In this document: one piece after another, positions 16,695-24,128 of the stretch
How the letters are laid out: every line of letters begins with the position of its first letter
Numbering within the stretch: position 1 is the first letter of the stretch
From: Streptomyces sp. AC558_RSS880
GTDB lineage: Bacteria; Actinomycetota; Actinomycetes; Streptomycetales; Streptomycetaceae
DNA: 38,148 nt
NCBI RefSeq assembly: GCF_019049255.1
Contig: NZ_JAGMUJ010000038.1
Span: 1-38,148 of the forward strand
Reading direction: 5' to 3'
Program-made: the position numbers and the translations under genes
Notes under the pieces: model-generated
Told to the model about the DNA's origin: nothing
Databases searched by the model: none
Seen by the model: only the letters and a program-made list of their open reading frames with translations

Positions 16695-17725
16695 TTCTTG
16701 TACACCCCCTGCTCGCCCATGAGATGGGCCACCTTGTTCGCTATCAGGACCAGGCCGAGACTGATGACGCCCTTGACGAGTCCCGCGGCGGCCGCGTAGC
16801 CGAAGTCCTGGTTGCGCACGCCGTTCCACCACACGAAGGTGTCGAGGACCTCCGCGGCATCCGGTCCGACCATGTCGCGTTGCAACAGGATCTGTTCGAA
16901 ACCGACCGTCAGGGCGTCACCGACGCGCAGCACCAGCAGCAGGGCGATCACCGGGCGCAGCGCGGGCAGCGTGACGTGCCACATGCGGCGCCAGCGGTTC
17001 GCGCCGTCCATCGCGGCGGCCTCGTACAGGTCGGGGCTGACCGAGGCCAGCGCGGCGAGGAAGACGATGATCCCCCAGCCCGCGTCCTTCCACACGCTCT
17101 GCGCGGTGACCAGGAACTTGAAGGTCTCCGGGTCGGTCATGAGGCTGAGCCCGTCGTACCCGTGGTCGCGCAGCAGCTGGGACAGCAGCCCGGCGCCGCC
17201 GAACAGCTGCTGGAAGACGGCGATGACCAGCACCCAGGAGAAGAAGTGCGGCAGGTAGAGGATGGCCTGCGAGATCGCCCGCACCCGCGGCCTGACCACG
17301 CTGTTGATGAGCAGCGCGAGCAGGATGGGGATGGGGAAGTACAGCACCAGCTGGAGGAAGAACAGCACCAGCGTGTTCTGCACCGAGTTCCAGAAGGCGG
17401 AGTCCTCGAAGATGCGCTGGAAGTTCTCCAGGCCCACCCAGGGGCTGTGCAGGATGGAGACGACCCCGTTGTCACTGATGTAGGGGTCGTACTCCTGGAA
17501 CGCGACGACGTTGCCGAGGATCGGCACGTAGTTGAAGAGCAGTACCAGCAGCACGGCCGGCAGGGTCATCAGCAGCAGCACGCGGTCGCGTCTGAACCTC
17601 ACCCGGAGGCTGAGCTTCTCGGCGGGTGGCTTCTTCGTGGCCCCGGTGGCGCCGCCGTGCGCCGCCGGGGGGTTCTCCTTCGCTTCGGCCTCGGTGTCGG
17701 TCCGAGGCACCGTGCTGTGGGACAC
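16691..17725 (-). CDS. Sugar ABC transporter permease, LplB type
   Basis: This 344-residue membrane protein has a polar N-terminal extension (1-45), then six helices. The coupling loop is YEAAAMDGANRWRRMWHVTL (234-253). YVPILGNVVAFQEYDPY and ILYLPHFFSWVLVIAVFQQLF are characteristic of the LplB subgroup. It starts at a GTG with AAGGAG about eight bases upstream, 27 bases after the binding-protein stop. It pairs with the next permease, with which it overlaps. The expected substrate is a branched glucan oligosaccharide, inferred from the hydrolases downstream. Confidence 0.94.
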   Translation of the reverse strand: MSHSTVPRTDTEAEAKENPPAAHGGATGATKKPPAEKLSLRVRFRRDRVLLLMTLPAVLLVLLFNYVPILGNVVAFQEYDPYISDNGVVSILHSPWVGLENFQRIFEDSAFWNSVQNTLVLFFLQLVLYFPIPILLALLINSVVRPRVRAISQAILYLPHFFSWVLVIAVFQQLFGGAGLLSQLLRDHGYDGLSLMTDPETFKFLVTAQSVWKDAGWGIIVFLAALASVSPDLYEAAAMDGANRWRRMWHVTLPALRPVIALLLVLRVGDALTVGFEQILLQRDMVGPDAAEVLDTFVWWNGVRNQDFGYAAAAGLVKGVISLGLVLIANKVAHLMGEQGVYKK

Positions 17726-17752
17726 GGCGGTTCTCCTTGCCTCGGTACCCGG

Positions 17753-19447
17753 TCAGCCGGCCGCCGAGCCGTTCTCGTCGAGGATCTTCTTGTACCAGTC
17801 CCGGAGCTCGTCCCCGCCCTTGCTCTTCCAGTCGGAGACGGCCTGCTGCACGTCGCTGACCTTCTTGCGGCCGCGGACGACGTCGTCCTCCAGCTGCTCG
17901 AAGTCGTTGGAGAGGTTGGTGTAGCGGGCCGGCTCGGTGATCTGCATGCCGTAGAAGGACGGCTTCTTGGTGAAGGCGCCCATCCGCTGCTGCCACTCCA
18001 CCTGGCCCTTGGCGACCTCGGGGAAGTCGGGGTGGGCGATGGTCGCGGCGGGGCTCGCGATCATCACGAAGGCGTTCATCACGTCGATGTTGCCCTGGTC
18101 GGTCTTGGTGGGCACGCCGTCCTTGACGGTGTAGTGGGTGCCCTCCACACCGTAGTTGGTGGCCATGTACTCCTTGGTGCCGTACGGCGCGGCGGTGACG
18201 TTGGCGACGGCCAGCACGTCGCGGATCACGGCCTCGGACGCCTTCTTGTTGACGAAGGCGAAGATGCTCGCCGGGTTCTGCGCCCACAGCGTGGGGTCGC
18301 CGCCGTCGTGCCCGAAGAAGTCCATGCCCCAGATCTTGAACTCGGGGTTCTGGGTGGCCTGCTCGGCGGTGCGGCTCCACCACTGGGAGATGTCCTGGTT
18401 GTAGATGAGGAACTCACCGGCGGCGAACTTGGGCCCGGGGTCGGTGGCGTTGCTCTTGCCCAGCTTGGCGTCGGGGTGCACGACGCCGGCGGCGAACAGC
18501 TTGCGCGTCCACTCCAGGGCCTCGAGGTACTCCTCGGTCTCGATGCGGTGGACCAGCTTGCCGTCGACCAGGTTCCAGCCGAGCGACTTCTCGTTGCCGG
18601 AGAGCACACCGAAGGCGTTGAAGGCGGTCCACTTCATGTCCAGGCAGGCCCAGCGCTTGGCCTTGGCGTTGGTGGCGTCCTTGGCCAGTGCCATGAACTC
18701 GTCGCACGAGCGGGGGACTTCGTAGCCCTCCTTCTCGAAGATGTCCTGGCGGTACAGCGGCACGATGCCGGACACGTACGAGGACGGCATCGGCAGGCCG
18801 CGCAGCTTGCCGCCGAAGATGGAACGCTGCCAGGCGTCGGTGGGGATCGCCGCGAGGTTCGGGTAGTCCTTGACGGCGTCGCCGGACAGGTACGGGCCGA
18901 GATCGGCGAACTTGCCGATGATGGCGCTGGGGATCTTGCCCGTCATGTTCCAGCCGGGCACGACCACCACGTCGGGCACCTCGCTGGAGGCGAGGACCGC
19001 GCCGAGCTTCTGGTCGTAGGTGTTGCCGTCCTGGTTCTGCCAGACCACGTCGACGCCGATGAGGTCGTTCATCGACGTGTAGTAGGCGTTGCCGTCCTTG
19101 GGCGGGGAGCCCCAGAACGGCGACATGACGGTGACCTTGCCGCCCTTGCCGAGCTTCTTCGGCACCGACGTCTTCAGGTCCGCCAGGTCGAGCTTGCTGG
19201 TGAAGCCGACCGCGGAACCGTTCTTGCTGGGGAGGTCGGGCGTGACCACGTTGCTCGCCACGTACGCCGGGAGGATCTTCTTGGCGTCCTTGCCCGACGT
19301 GGTGCCGTCCCGCGAGCCTCCGTCGGACCCGCCGCACGCGGCGAGCAGCGGCATTCCCCCCGCCACCGCGGCGGTGGCGACCGCCGTGGAGGCGAGGAAG
19401 CTTCTCCGGCTCGGTCCGGAGGAGTTGGGGGCGGCGTTCGGCGTCAT
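17753..19447 (-). CDS. Extracellular solute-binding lipoprotein for oligosaccharides
   Basis: This 564-residue lipoprotein carries a twin-arginine signal (SRRSFL, 13-18) and lipobox LLAAC with Cys38 as the acylated residue. The mature protein is a large group of carbohydrate-binding proteins (LplA/YtcQ-like), well above the 400-450 residues of ordinary sugar-binding proteins, as expected for longer ligands. Features include TVMSPFWGSPPKDGNAYYTS, an aromatic-rich hinge and DFFGHDGGDPTLWAQNPASI. AAGGG lies about nine bases before the ATG. It is the first gene of the minus-strand xyloglucan series, and operator 3 lies 127 bases upstream, so its promoter is probably the main control point. Confidence 0.93.
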   Translation of the reverse strand: MTPNAAPNSSGPSRRSFLASTAVATAAVAGGMPLLAACGGSDGGSRDGTTSGKDAKKILPAYVASNVVTPDLPSKNGSAVGFTSKLDLADLKTSVPKKLGKGGKVTVMSPFWGSPPKDGNAYYTSMNDLIGVDVVWQNQDGNTYDQKLGAVLASSEVPDVVVVPGWNMTGKIPSAIIGKFADLGPYLSGDAVKDYPNLAAIPTDAWQRSIFGGKLRGLPMPSSYVSGIVPLYRQDIFEKEGYEVPRSCDEFMALAKDATNAKAKRWACLDMKWTAFNAFGVLSGNEKSLGWNLVDGKLVHRIETEEYLEALEWTRKLFAAGVVHPDAKLGKSNATDPGPKFAAGEFLIYNQDISQWWSRTAEQATQNPEFKIWGMDFFGHDGGDPTLWAQNPASIFAFVNKKASEAVIRDVLAVANVTAAPYGTKEYMATNYGVEGTHYTVKDGVPTKTDQGNIDVMNAFVMIASPAATIAHPDFPEVAKGQVEWQQRMGAFTKKPSFYGMQITEPARYTNLSNDFEQLEDDVVRGRKKVSDVQQAVSDWKSKGGDELRDWYKKILDENGSAAG

Positions 19448-19573
19448 TGCGTCAACCCTTCATGGCGCACCAGGACACCCGGCGGTGGCCGTCGGCTGCG
19501 GTGTCTTCAGTGGAACTGGCTGAGCCGAAGCGGTGGTTCGGCGGAAGGTGCGCCGGAAAGGCGGGCCTCGCAG

Positions 19574-19587
19574 TCGAAGCGCTTCGA
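19574..19587. promoter_or_regulatory. LacI-type operator 3, transporter/glycosidase operon
   Basis: TCGAAGCGCTTCGA is a perfect 14-bp palindrome identical to the core of operator 1. It lies upstream of the binding-protein gene, which leads the operon through GH12. Confidence 0.8.
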
Positions 19588-19755
19588 TGTTGCTGCGAGG
19601 TTAAGTGAACACCTGGGGGCACACAAGGGTCGCATCGAAGATTCCTCGGATGTATGCGCGATTGCGATGCAGGCATCATGCCCATGGATCTTCCACCAGG
19701 CGTCCGATCTGTTGTGCTCGGATCCCTTGACACCCACCCCTGCCCCGAATGAGCA

Positions 19756-19769
19756 TCGAAGCGCTTCGA
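19756..19769. promoter_or_regulatory. LacI-type operator 4, GH3 gene
   Basis: TCGAAGCGCTTCGA recurs 37 bases before the GH3 start codon, 182 bases (centre to centre) from operator 3. The copy overlaps an upstream in-frame ATG (19749), supporting the later GTG as the true GH3 start. Confidence 0.8.
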
Positions 19770-19805
19770 AAGCGCCTCGTCGCTCCATCCCGAGGGGAAC
19801 CCCAC

Positions 19806-22646
19806 GTGACCGCACAAACGCCGCCTACGCCGCCTTTCCGCGATACGACCCTGCCGTTCGCGAAGCGCATCGACGACCTCCTGTCGCGGCTCACCCTCGA
19901 CGAGAAGATCGGATTTCTGCACCAGTTCGCGCCGGCCGTCGAGCGCCTGGACGTCGCCGCCTTCCGCACCGGACAGGAGGCCCTGCACGGTGTCGCCTGG
20001 ATGGGTCCGGCGACGGTGTTCCCGCAGGCCGTCGGCCTGGGCGCCACCTGGAACCAGGAGCTGGTGCGCCGGGTGGGCGAGGCGGTGTCCCGGGAGGTCC
20101 GCGCGATGCGCACCCGCGACGACCGCGTCGGCCTCAACGTCTGGGCGCCGACCGTCAACCTGCTGCGCCACCCCCTGTGGGGCCGCAACGAGGAGGGCTA
20201 CTCGGAGGACCCGAAGCTCACCTCGGCGATCGCCACCGCCTACACCCAGGGCCTGCGCGGCGACCACCCGGCCTACTGGCGCACGGCCCCCGTCCTCAAG
20301 CACTGGCTGGCGCACAACAACGAGACGGAGCGCGACACCACCTCCAGCTCCGTCCGCCCGCGCGTGCTCCACGAGTACGACCTGCGCGCCTTCCGGGAGA
20401 CGGTCGAGGCGGGCACAGTGGCCGGCGTGATGCCGGCGTACAACCTGGTCAACGGCCGCCCGAACCACGTGTCTCCGTACCTGCGGGAGCACCTGCGCGC
20501 CTGGACCGAGGAGGACCTGCTGGTCTGCTCGGACGCCGGGGCGCCGTCCAACCTGGTCGACTCCGAGCACTACTTCGACAGCCACGAGGAGGCCACCGCG
20601 GCGGCCCTGCGGGCCGGGGTGGACAGCTTCACCGACCACGGCACCGACAGCTCGACGATCATCGGACGTATCCGGGGCGCGCTGGAGCGGGGCCTGCTGA
20701 CGGAGGCCGACATCGACACGGCCGTGCGCCGTCAGCTCTCGGTGCGGTTCCGGCTCGGCGAGTTCGACCCGGGCGCGGACCCGTACGCCGGGGAGCAGCC
20801 CTTCGACACCCCCGAGCACCGGGCGCTCGCCCAGGAGGCCGCCGAGCAGGCGATCGTCCTGCTGAAGAACGACGGCCCGCTGCCGCTCGCCCCGAACGCC
20901 CGTGTCGCGGTCGTCGGGCTGCTCGCCGACGAGTGCAAGCTCGACTGGTACAGCGGCAGCCTCATCCACCGCGTCACCCCGCTGGAGGGCCTCCACGAGC
21001 GCTTCGGCGCCGAGCGCGTCGAGTTCGCCGAGGGCGTGGACCGGGTGCTGCTGAAGACCTCCGCCGGTACGTTCCTGCACGTCCCGCCGACCCCCGAGGC
21101 CCCCGAGACGGCGCGCGGCGCCGAGGGCGCCCTCGACCCGGCGCTGCTCGCGGGCCGCACCGACCTGCCGCCGCTCACCGCCGGGGCGGAGGGCACCGAA
21201 CTCGCCCTGGCCGACTGGGGCGAGGGCGTGCTCACCCTGCGGGCGCCCGACGGACGCTACCTCTCGGTCGCCGAGGACGGGTACGTGCGCGCCTCCGCCG
21301 ACCAGCCGGGCGGCTGGGTCGTGCAGGAGACGTTCCGGCTGGAACCGCACGGGGACGGTCACCTCCTGAGGCATGTGGGGACAGGACGCCATGTGCGGGT
21401 CGCCGCCGACGGCGTGAAGGTTGCCGAGGAGGACCCCGAGGTCTTCGAACTGGTCGTCGTCGAGCGCGGGGAGGACGCGGTCACGCGTGCCGCGGCCGGC
21501 GCCGACGTGGTCGTGGTGGTCGCCGGCAACGATCCGCACATCAACGGGCGCGAGACCGAGGACCGTACGACGCTGCGGCTGCCCGCCCAGCAGGAGCTGC
21601 TGCTGCGCGCGGCCCGCGCCGCCAACCCGAACACGGTGCTGGTGCTGACCTCCGCCTACCCGTACGCGGTGGACACGGCGGACCTCCCGGCGCTGCTGTG
21701 GACCGCGCACGGCGGACAGGCCGCCGGCACCGCGCTGGCCCGGGTGCTCGCCGGCGACGTCTCCCCCGCCGGCCGGCTGCCGCAGACCTGGTACGCCGAC
21801 GACGCCGACCTGCCGGACCTCCTCGACTACGACGTGATCGGCGGCCGGCAGACCTACCTGTACTTCGAGGGCACCCCGCTGTTCCCCTTCGGACACGGCC
21901 TGTCGTACGCGGGCTTCTCCTACGGGGAGCCGGCGGCGGACGTCGACGGCTCGGCGGTGCGGGTCTCCTTCACCGTCACCAACACCGGTGACGTCACCGC
22001 CGACGAGGTGCCCCAGCTCTACACCCGGGCCGTGGACCCCTCGGTCCCGCGTCCGCGCCGCGAACTGCTGGCGCACCGGAGGGTGACGCTGGCGCCCGGG
22101 GAGTCGGTCGGGCTGTCCTTCGTCCTGCCGCTGTCCGCCTTCGCGTTCTGGGACGTGGCGGCGGGCCGGTGGCGGGTGGAGCCGGGGACGTACGAGCTGC
22201 TGGCCGGGGCCTCCAGCGAGGACGTGCGCGCACGGACCACCGTGACACTGGACGGTGAGCCGACCGCTCCGCGCCCCGTCCTCGAACGCGGCCTGGACGC
22301 CGCCGGCTTCGACGAGCAGAGCGGCGTCGAGATCGTCGACCGTACGAAGGCGGTGGGCGACTCGGTCACCGCCGCGGCCGGGAAGGACGGCGAACTCCTC
22401 TTCCGGCGCTGTGACTTCGGCGGCGGGGCGACGGAGGTGACCGTGGAGGTGTCCGGCGAGGGCACGGCCGAGGTCTCGCTCGACGGCGGGCCGGTGCTCG
22501 CCGAGCTGTCGCCGGGAGCGCCCACGTCCGGCCCGTACGACTACACCACGCTCCGCGCGTCCTTCGCCGTCGTCGACGGTGTGCACGACGTGCGCCTGCG
22601 ACTGCGCGGCCCGCTGCGGCTCGCGCACGTCGGCTTCTCCGGTTGA
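19806..22646 (+). CDS. GH3 beta-glucosidase with inserted fascin-like domain and C-terminal CBM6-like region
   Basis: This 946-residue protein has the GH3 N-terminal domain with LKHWLAHNNE (Lys165-His166) and the nucleophile Asp243 in VCSDAGAP. The C-terminal GH3 domain is split: between about 415 and 550 lies an insert with TLRAPDGRYLSVAEDGYV and LLRHVGTGRHVRVAADG, which looks like a fascin-type beta-trefoil where many GH3 enzymes carry a PA14 domain. The domain resumes with VVVVAGNDPHINGRETEDR. A fibronectin-like domain (about 720-815) and a CBM6-like tail ending in VHDVRLRLRGPLRLAHVGFS follow. No signal peptide is seen, so cytoplasmic action on imported oligosaccharides is likely. The GTG start follows GAGGGGAA; an upstream ATG at 19749 lies in the operator and is rejected. 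Beta-xylosidase activity is an alternative. Confidence 0.93.
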   Translation: MTAQTPPTPPFRDTTLPFAKRIDDLLSRLTLDEKIGFLHQFAPAVERLDVAAFRTGQEALHGVAWMGPATVFPQAVGLGATWNQELVRRVGEAVSREVRAMRTRDDRVGLNVWAPTVNLLRHPLWGRNEEGYSEDPKLTSAIATAYTQGLRGDHPAYWRTAPVLKHWLAHNNETERDTTSSSVRPRVLHEYDLRAFRETVEAGTVAGVMPAYNLVNGRPNHVSPYLREHLRAWTEEDLLVCSDAGAPSNLVDSEHYFDSHEEATAAALRAGVDSFTDHGTDSSTIIGRIRGALERGLLTEADIDTAVRRQLSVRFRLGEFDPGADPYAGEQPFDTPEHRALAQEAAEQAIVLLKNDGPLPLAPNARVAVVGLLADECKLDWYSGSLIHRVTPLEGLHERFGAERVEFAEGVDRVLLKTSAGTFLHVPPTPEAPETARGAEGALDPALLAGRTDLPPLTAGAEGTELALADWGEGVLTLRAPDGRYLSVAEDGYVRASADQPGGWVVQETFRLEPHGDGHLLRHVGTGRHVRVAADGVKVAEEDPEVFELVVVERGEDAVTRAAAGADVVVVVAGNDPHINGRETEDRTTLRLPAQQELLLRAARAANPNTVLVLTSAYPYAVDTADLPALLWTAHGGQAAGTALARVLAGDVSPAGRLPQTWYADDADLPDLLDYDVIGGRQTYLYFEGTPLFPFGHGLSYAGFSYGEPAADVDGSAVRVSFTVTNTGDVTADEVPQLYTRAVDPSVPRPRRELLAHRRVTLAPGESVGLSFVLPLSAFAFWDVAAGRWRVEPGTYELLAGASSEDVRARTTVTLDGEPTAPRPVLERGLDAAGFDEQSGVEIVDRTKAVGDSVTAAAGKDGELLFRRCDFGGGATEVTVEVSGEGTAEVSLDGGPVLAELSPGAPTSGPYDYTTLRASFAVVDGVHDVRLRLRGPLRLAHVGFSG

Positions 22647-22669
22647 GGGTCCGGAGGCGGCCGGCGCGA

Positions 22670-22713
22670 TGAAGGGGCCCGGCACCGGTGGGAACCGGTG
22701 CCGGGCCCCTTCA
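22670..22713 (+). terminator. Terminator of the GH3 gene
   Basis: A perfect 20-bp stem (22670-22689 with 22694-22713) closes on a four-base GGGA loop, 23 bases beyond the GH3 stop codon. It is one of the strongest hairpins in the window. Confidence 0.9.
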
Positions 22714-22839
22714 CGTCGGGCGCGGACCTTTCCGGGGTGCCGCTCCAAAGGAGGCCCGCACCCCCGGAATCCGTCCTTCGGGCAGCCGCGCGGTCCCTAT
22801 GATGCCGGGGTCAGGTTCAACGGAGGGGAGAGCGTTTTC

Positions 22840-23298
22840 ATGTCCGGCACCAACCCCGCACCCGGTGGGTTCGGGCCGCCGTCCCAGCCCCCGCAGCAGC
22901 CGGGCCCCGGTTACGGCTATCCGCAGTCCGGCCCGTCCTACGGCTACCCGTCGGGTCCCGCTCCGCAGGGCATGCCCCCCGCGCCCTATCCGCAGACGCC
23001 CGGCTACGCGATGCCCATGCAGCCGAGCAACGGCATGGGGACCGCCGGACTGGTGCTGGGCATCATCGGCCTGGTCTGCAGCCTCACCTTCTTCCTGTGG
23101 ATCTTCGGCGTGATCCTGGGCATCCTGGCGATCGTCTTCGGCGCCGTCGGCCGGGGGAAGGCGAACCGGGGCGAGGCCACCAACAGGGGCTCGGCGACCG
23201 CCGGGCTCATCTGCGGCATCGTGGCCACGGTGATCCTGCCGCTGCTCGGCATCCTGCTGTTCGCCAGCGTCATGGGAGGCATCGGCGCCGCGTCCTGA
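22840..23298 (+). CDS. Small DUF4190-type membrane protein
   Basis: This 152-residue protein has a Gly/Pro/Tyr-rich cytoplasmic N-terminus (1-62, with GYGYPQSGPSYGYPSG) and two membrane helices: GTAGLVLGIIGLVCSLTFFLWIFGVILGILAIVFG (about 67-101) and ATAGLICGIVATVILPLLGILLFA (about 120-143). This matches the DUF4190 proteins that are abundant in Streptomyces. Their function is unknown. The ATG follows GGAGGGGAG by about a dozen bases. It is flanked by terminators on both sides and so is probably transcribed alone. Confidence 0.85.
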   Translation: MSGTNPAPGGFGPPSQPPQQPGPGYGYPQSGPSYGYPSGPAPQGMPPAPYPQTPGYAMPMQPSNGMGTAGLVLGIIGLVCSLTFFLWIFGVILGILAIVFGAVGRGKANRGEATNRGSATAGLICGIVATVILPLLGILLFASVMGGIGAAS

Positions 23299-23311
23299 AC
23301 GCCCGTCCTGC

Positions 23312-23339
23312 GGGGGCCGGTCCGAACGGACCGGCCCTC
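23312..23339. terminator. Bidirectional terminator between DUF4190 and NADAR genes
   Basis: GGGCCGGTCC pairs perfectly with GGACCGGCCC around a GAAC loop, extended by a G-T and a G-C pair. It lies 14 bases past the DUF4190 stop and 22 bases past the convergent NADAR gene stop, so it can serve both. Confidence 0.8.
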
Positions 23340-23361
23340 CGCCGTGTGCGAAGGCTCCCGT

Positions 23362-23961
23362 TCAGCCGGTGCGCAGTCGTCGCCGGGCCTCCATCAGCGC
23401 GAATCCCAGCAGGTTCGGACCCCGCCAGCGCTCCGGGTCGCTCGCCCCCTCGTCGCCGGCCGCGAGGCCGATGCCCCACACCCGGTCCACCGGGCTCGCC
23501 TCGACCAGGACGCGCTCGCCCGTGCCCAGCAGGAAACCCCGCAGGTCGTCGTGGGCCGCGAACTTGTGCACGCTGCCCTCGACGACGATGCCGAACCGCT
23601 CCCGGAGCCACGTCTCCTCGTCGAAGCCCCGCACCAGCCGCCCGGCCTTCTTCGCCTGCGAGGGATGCCCCGCGGCCAGCACCCGCCGCTCCCCCTCCGG
23701 GTCACCGAACAGCCGGGCCTTGGCCGCCATCATCCAGTGCTCGGCGGTCGCGTACTCCACGCCGTCCACCGTGAACGGCGACGGCCACCACTGGCTCAGA
23801 CAGCTCGCCCCGATCCGGCCGTCGGGCAGCGGCCGGTGCCCCCAGAAGTGCAGGTACTTGATCCTCGCCCCGGCGCGGGCCGCCTCGATCAGCGTCTCCC
23901 GCGAGTCCGTCGCCCCCGTGATCCTCTCCATGCACGCGAGTCTGGCAGCAACCACTGACAC
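23362..23961 (-). CDS. NADAR-domain (YbiA/DUF1768-like) protein
   Basis: This 199-residue protein shows the NADAR pattern: LHFWGHRPLPDGRIG, then CLSQWWPSPFTVDGVEYATAEHWMMAAKARLFGD and ILAAGHPSQAKKAGRLVRGFDEETW-type segments, ending DRVWGIGLAAGD and GPNLLGFALMEAR. Family members include N-glycosidases acting on riboflavin-pathway intermediates and proteins linked to ADP-ribose metabolism; which applies here cannot be told. The GTG at 23961 has AGGA about six bases upstream; an internal ATG at 23931 is possible but lacks a ribosome binding site. It is divergent from the aldehyde dehydrogenase gene. Confidence 0.85.
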   Translation of the reverse strand: MSVVAARLACMERITGATDSRETLIEAARAGARIKYLHFWGHRPLPDGRIGASCLSQWWPSPFTVDGVEYATAEHWMMAAKARLFGDPEGERRVLAAGHPSQAKKAGRLVRGFDEETWLRERFGIVVEGSVHKFAAHDDLRGFLLGTGERVLVEASPVDRVWGIGLAAGDEGASDPERWRGPNLLGFALMEARRRLRTG

Positions 23962-24026
23962 CTCGTCCTGCCTTTTCCGTGGCCACTCGACACCTGGTCG
24001 ACAGATTTCGTCGCGTAACCAAAAGG

Positions 24027-24047
24027 CAACAACGGAATCACTTGTTG
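24027..24047. promoter_or_regulatory. Inverted repeat upstream of the polyamine operon
   Basis: CAACAA and TTGTTG form a six-bp inverted repeat around nine bases in the 167-base gap between the NADAR gene and the aldehyde dehydrogenase. Its place about 80 bases before the operon start suggests an operator, but no cognate regulator can be assigned. Confidence 0.3.
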
Positions 24048-24128
24048 GAGTCCCACCGCTCTGTCAGGATCGGCACTCAAATCGAGCTGGAGCCACGCCG
24101 CCCCCTCGGGGACACGGAGGAGAGCGAC

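Larger units (their letters stand above)
19448..19805. promoter_or_regulatory. Divergent control region, binding protein / GH3
   Basis: This is a 358-base gap between the divergent transporter operon and GH3 gene. It contains two copies of TCGAAGCGCTTCGA (19574-19587, 19756-19769) placed near each gene. The middle is less GC-rich than the flanks (TGTTGCTCGGATCCCTTGAC-like stretches near 19710-19735), consistent with promoters. No additional gene is apparent. Confidence 0.75.

Noticed and set aside
19749..19805. GH3 start at the ATG in front of operator 4
   Set aside because: The added 19 residues are encoded by the operator itself, and GAGGGGAA precedes the later GTG at 19806.
16724..21991. 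A 1755-codon open frame on the plus strand antisense to the transporter genes and running into GH3
   Set aside because: High GC removes stop codons in other frames. The translation is low-complexity (Gly/Arg/Asp/Gln-rich), while the true genes in this interval have clear family motifs.
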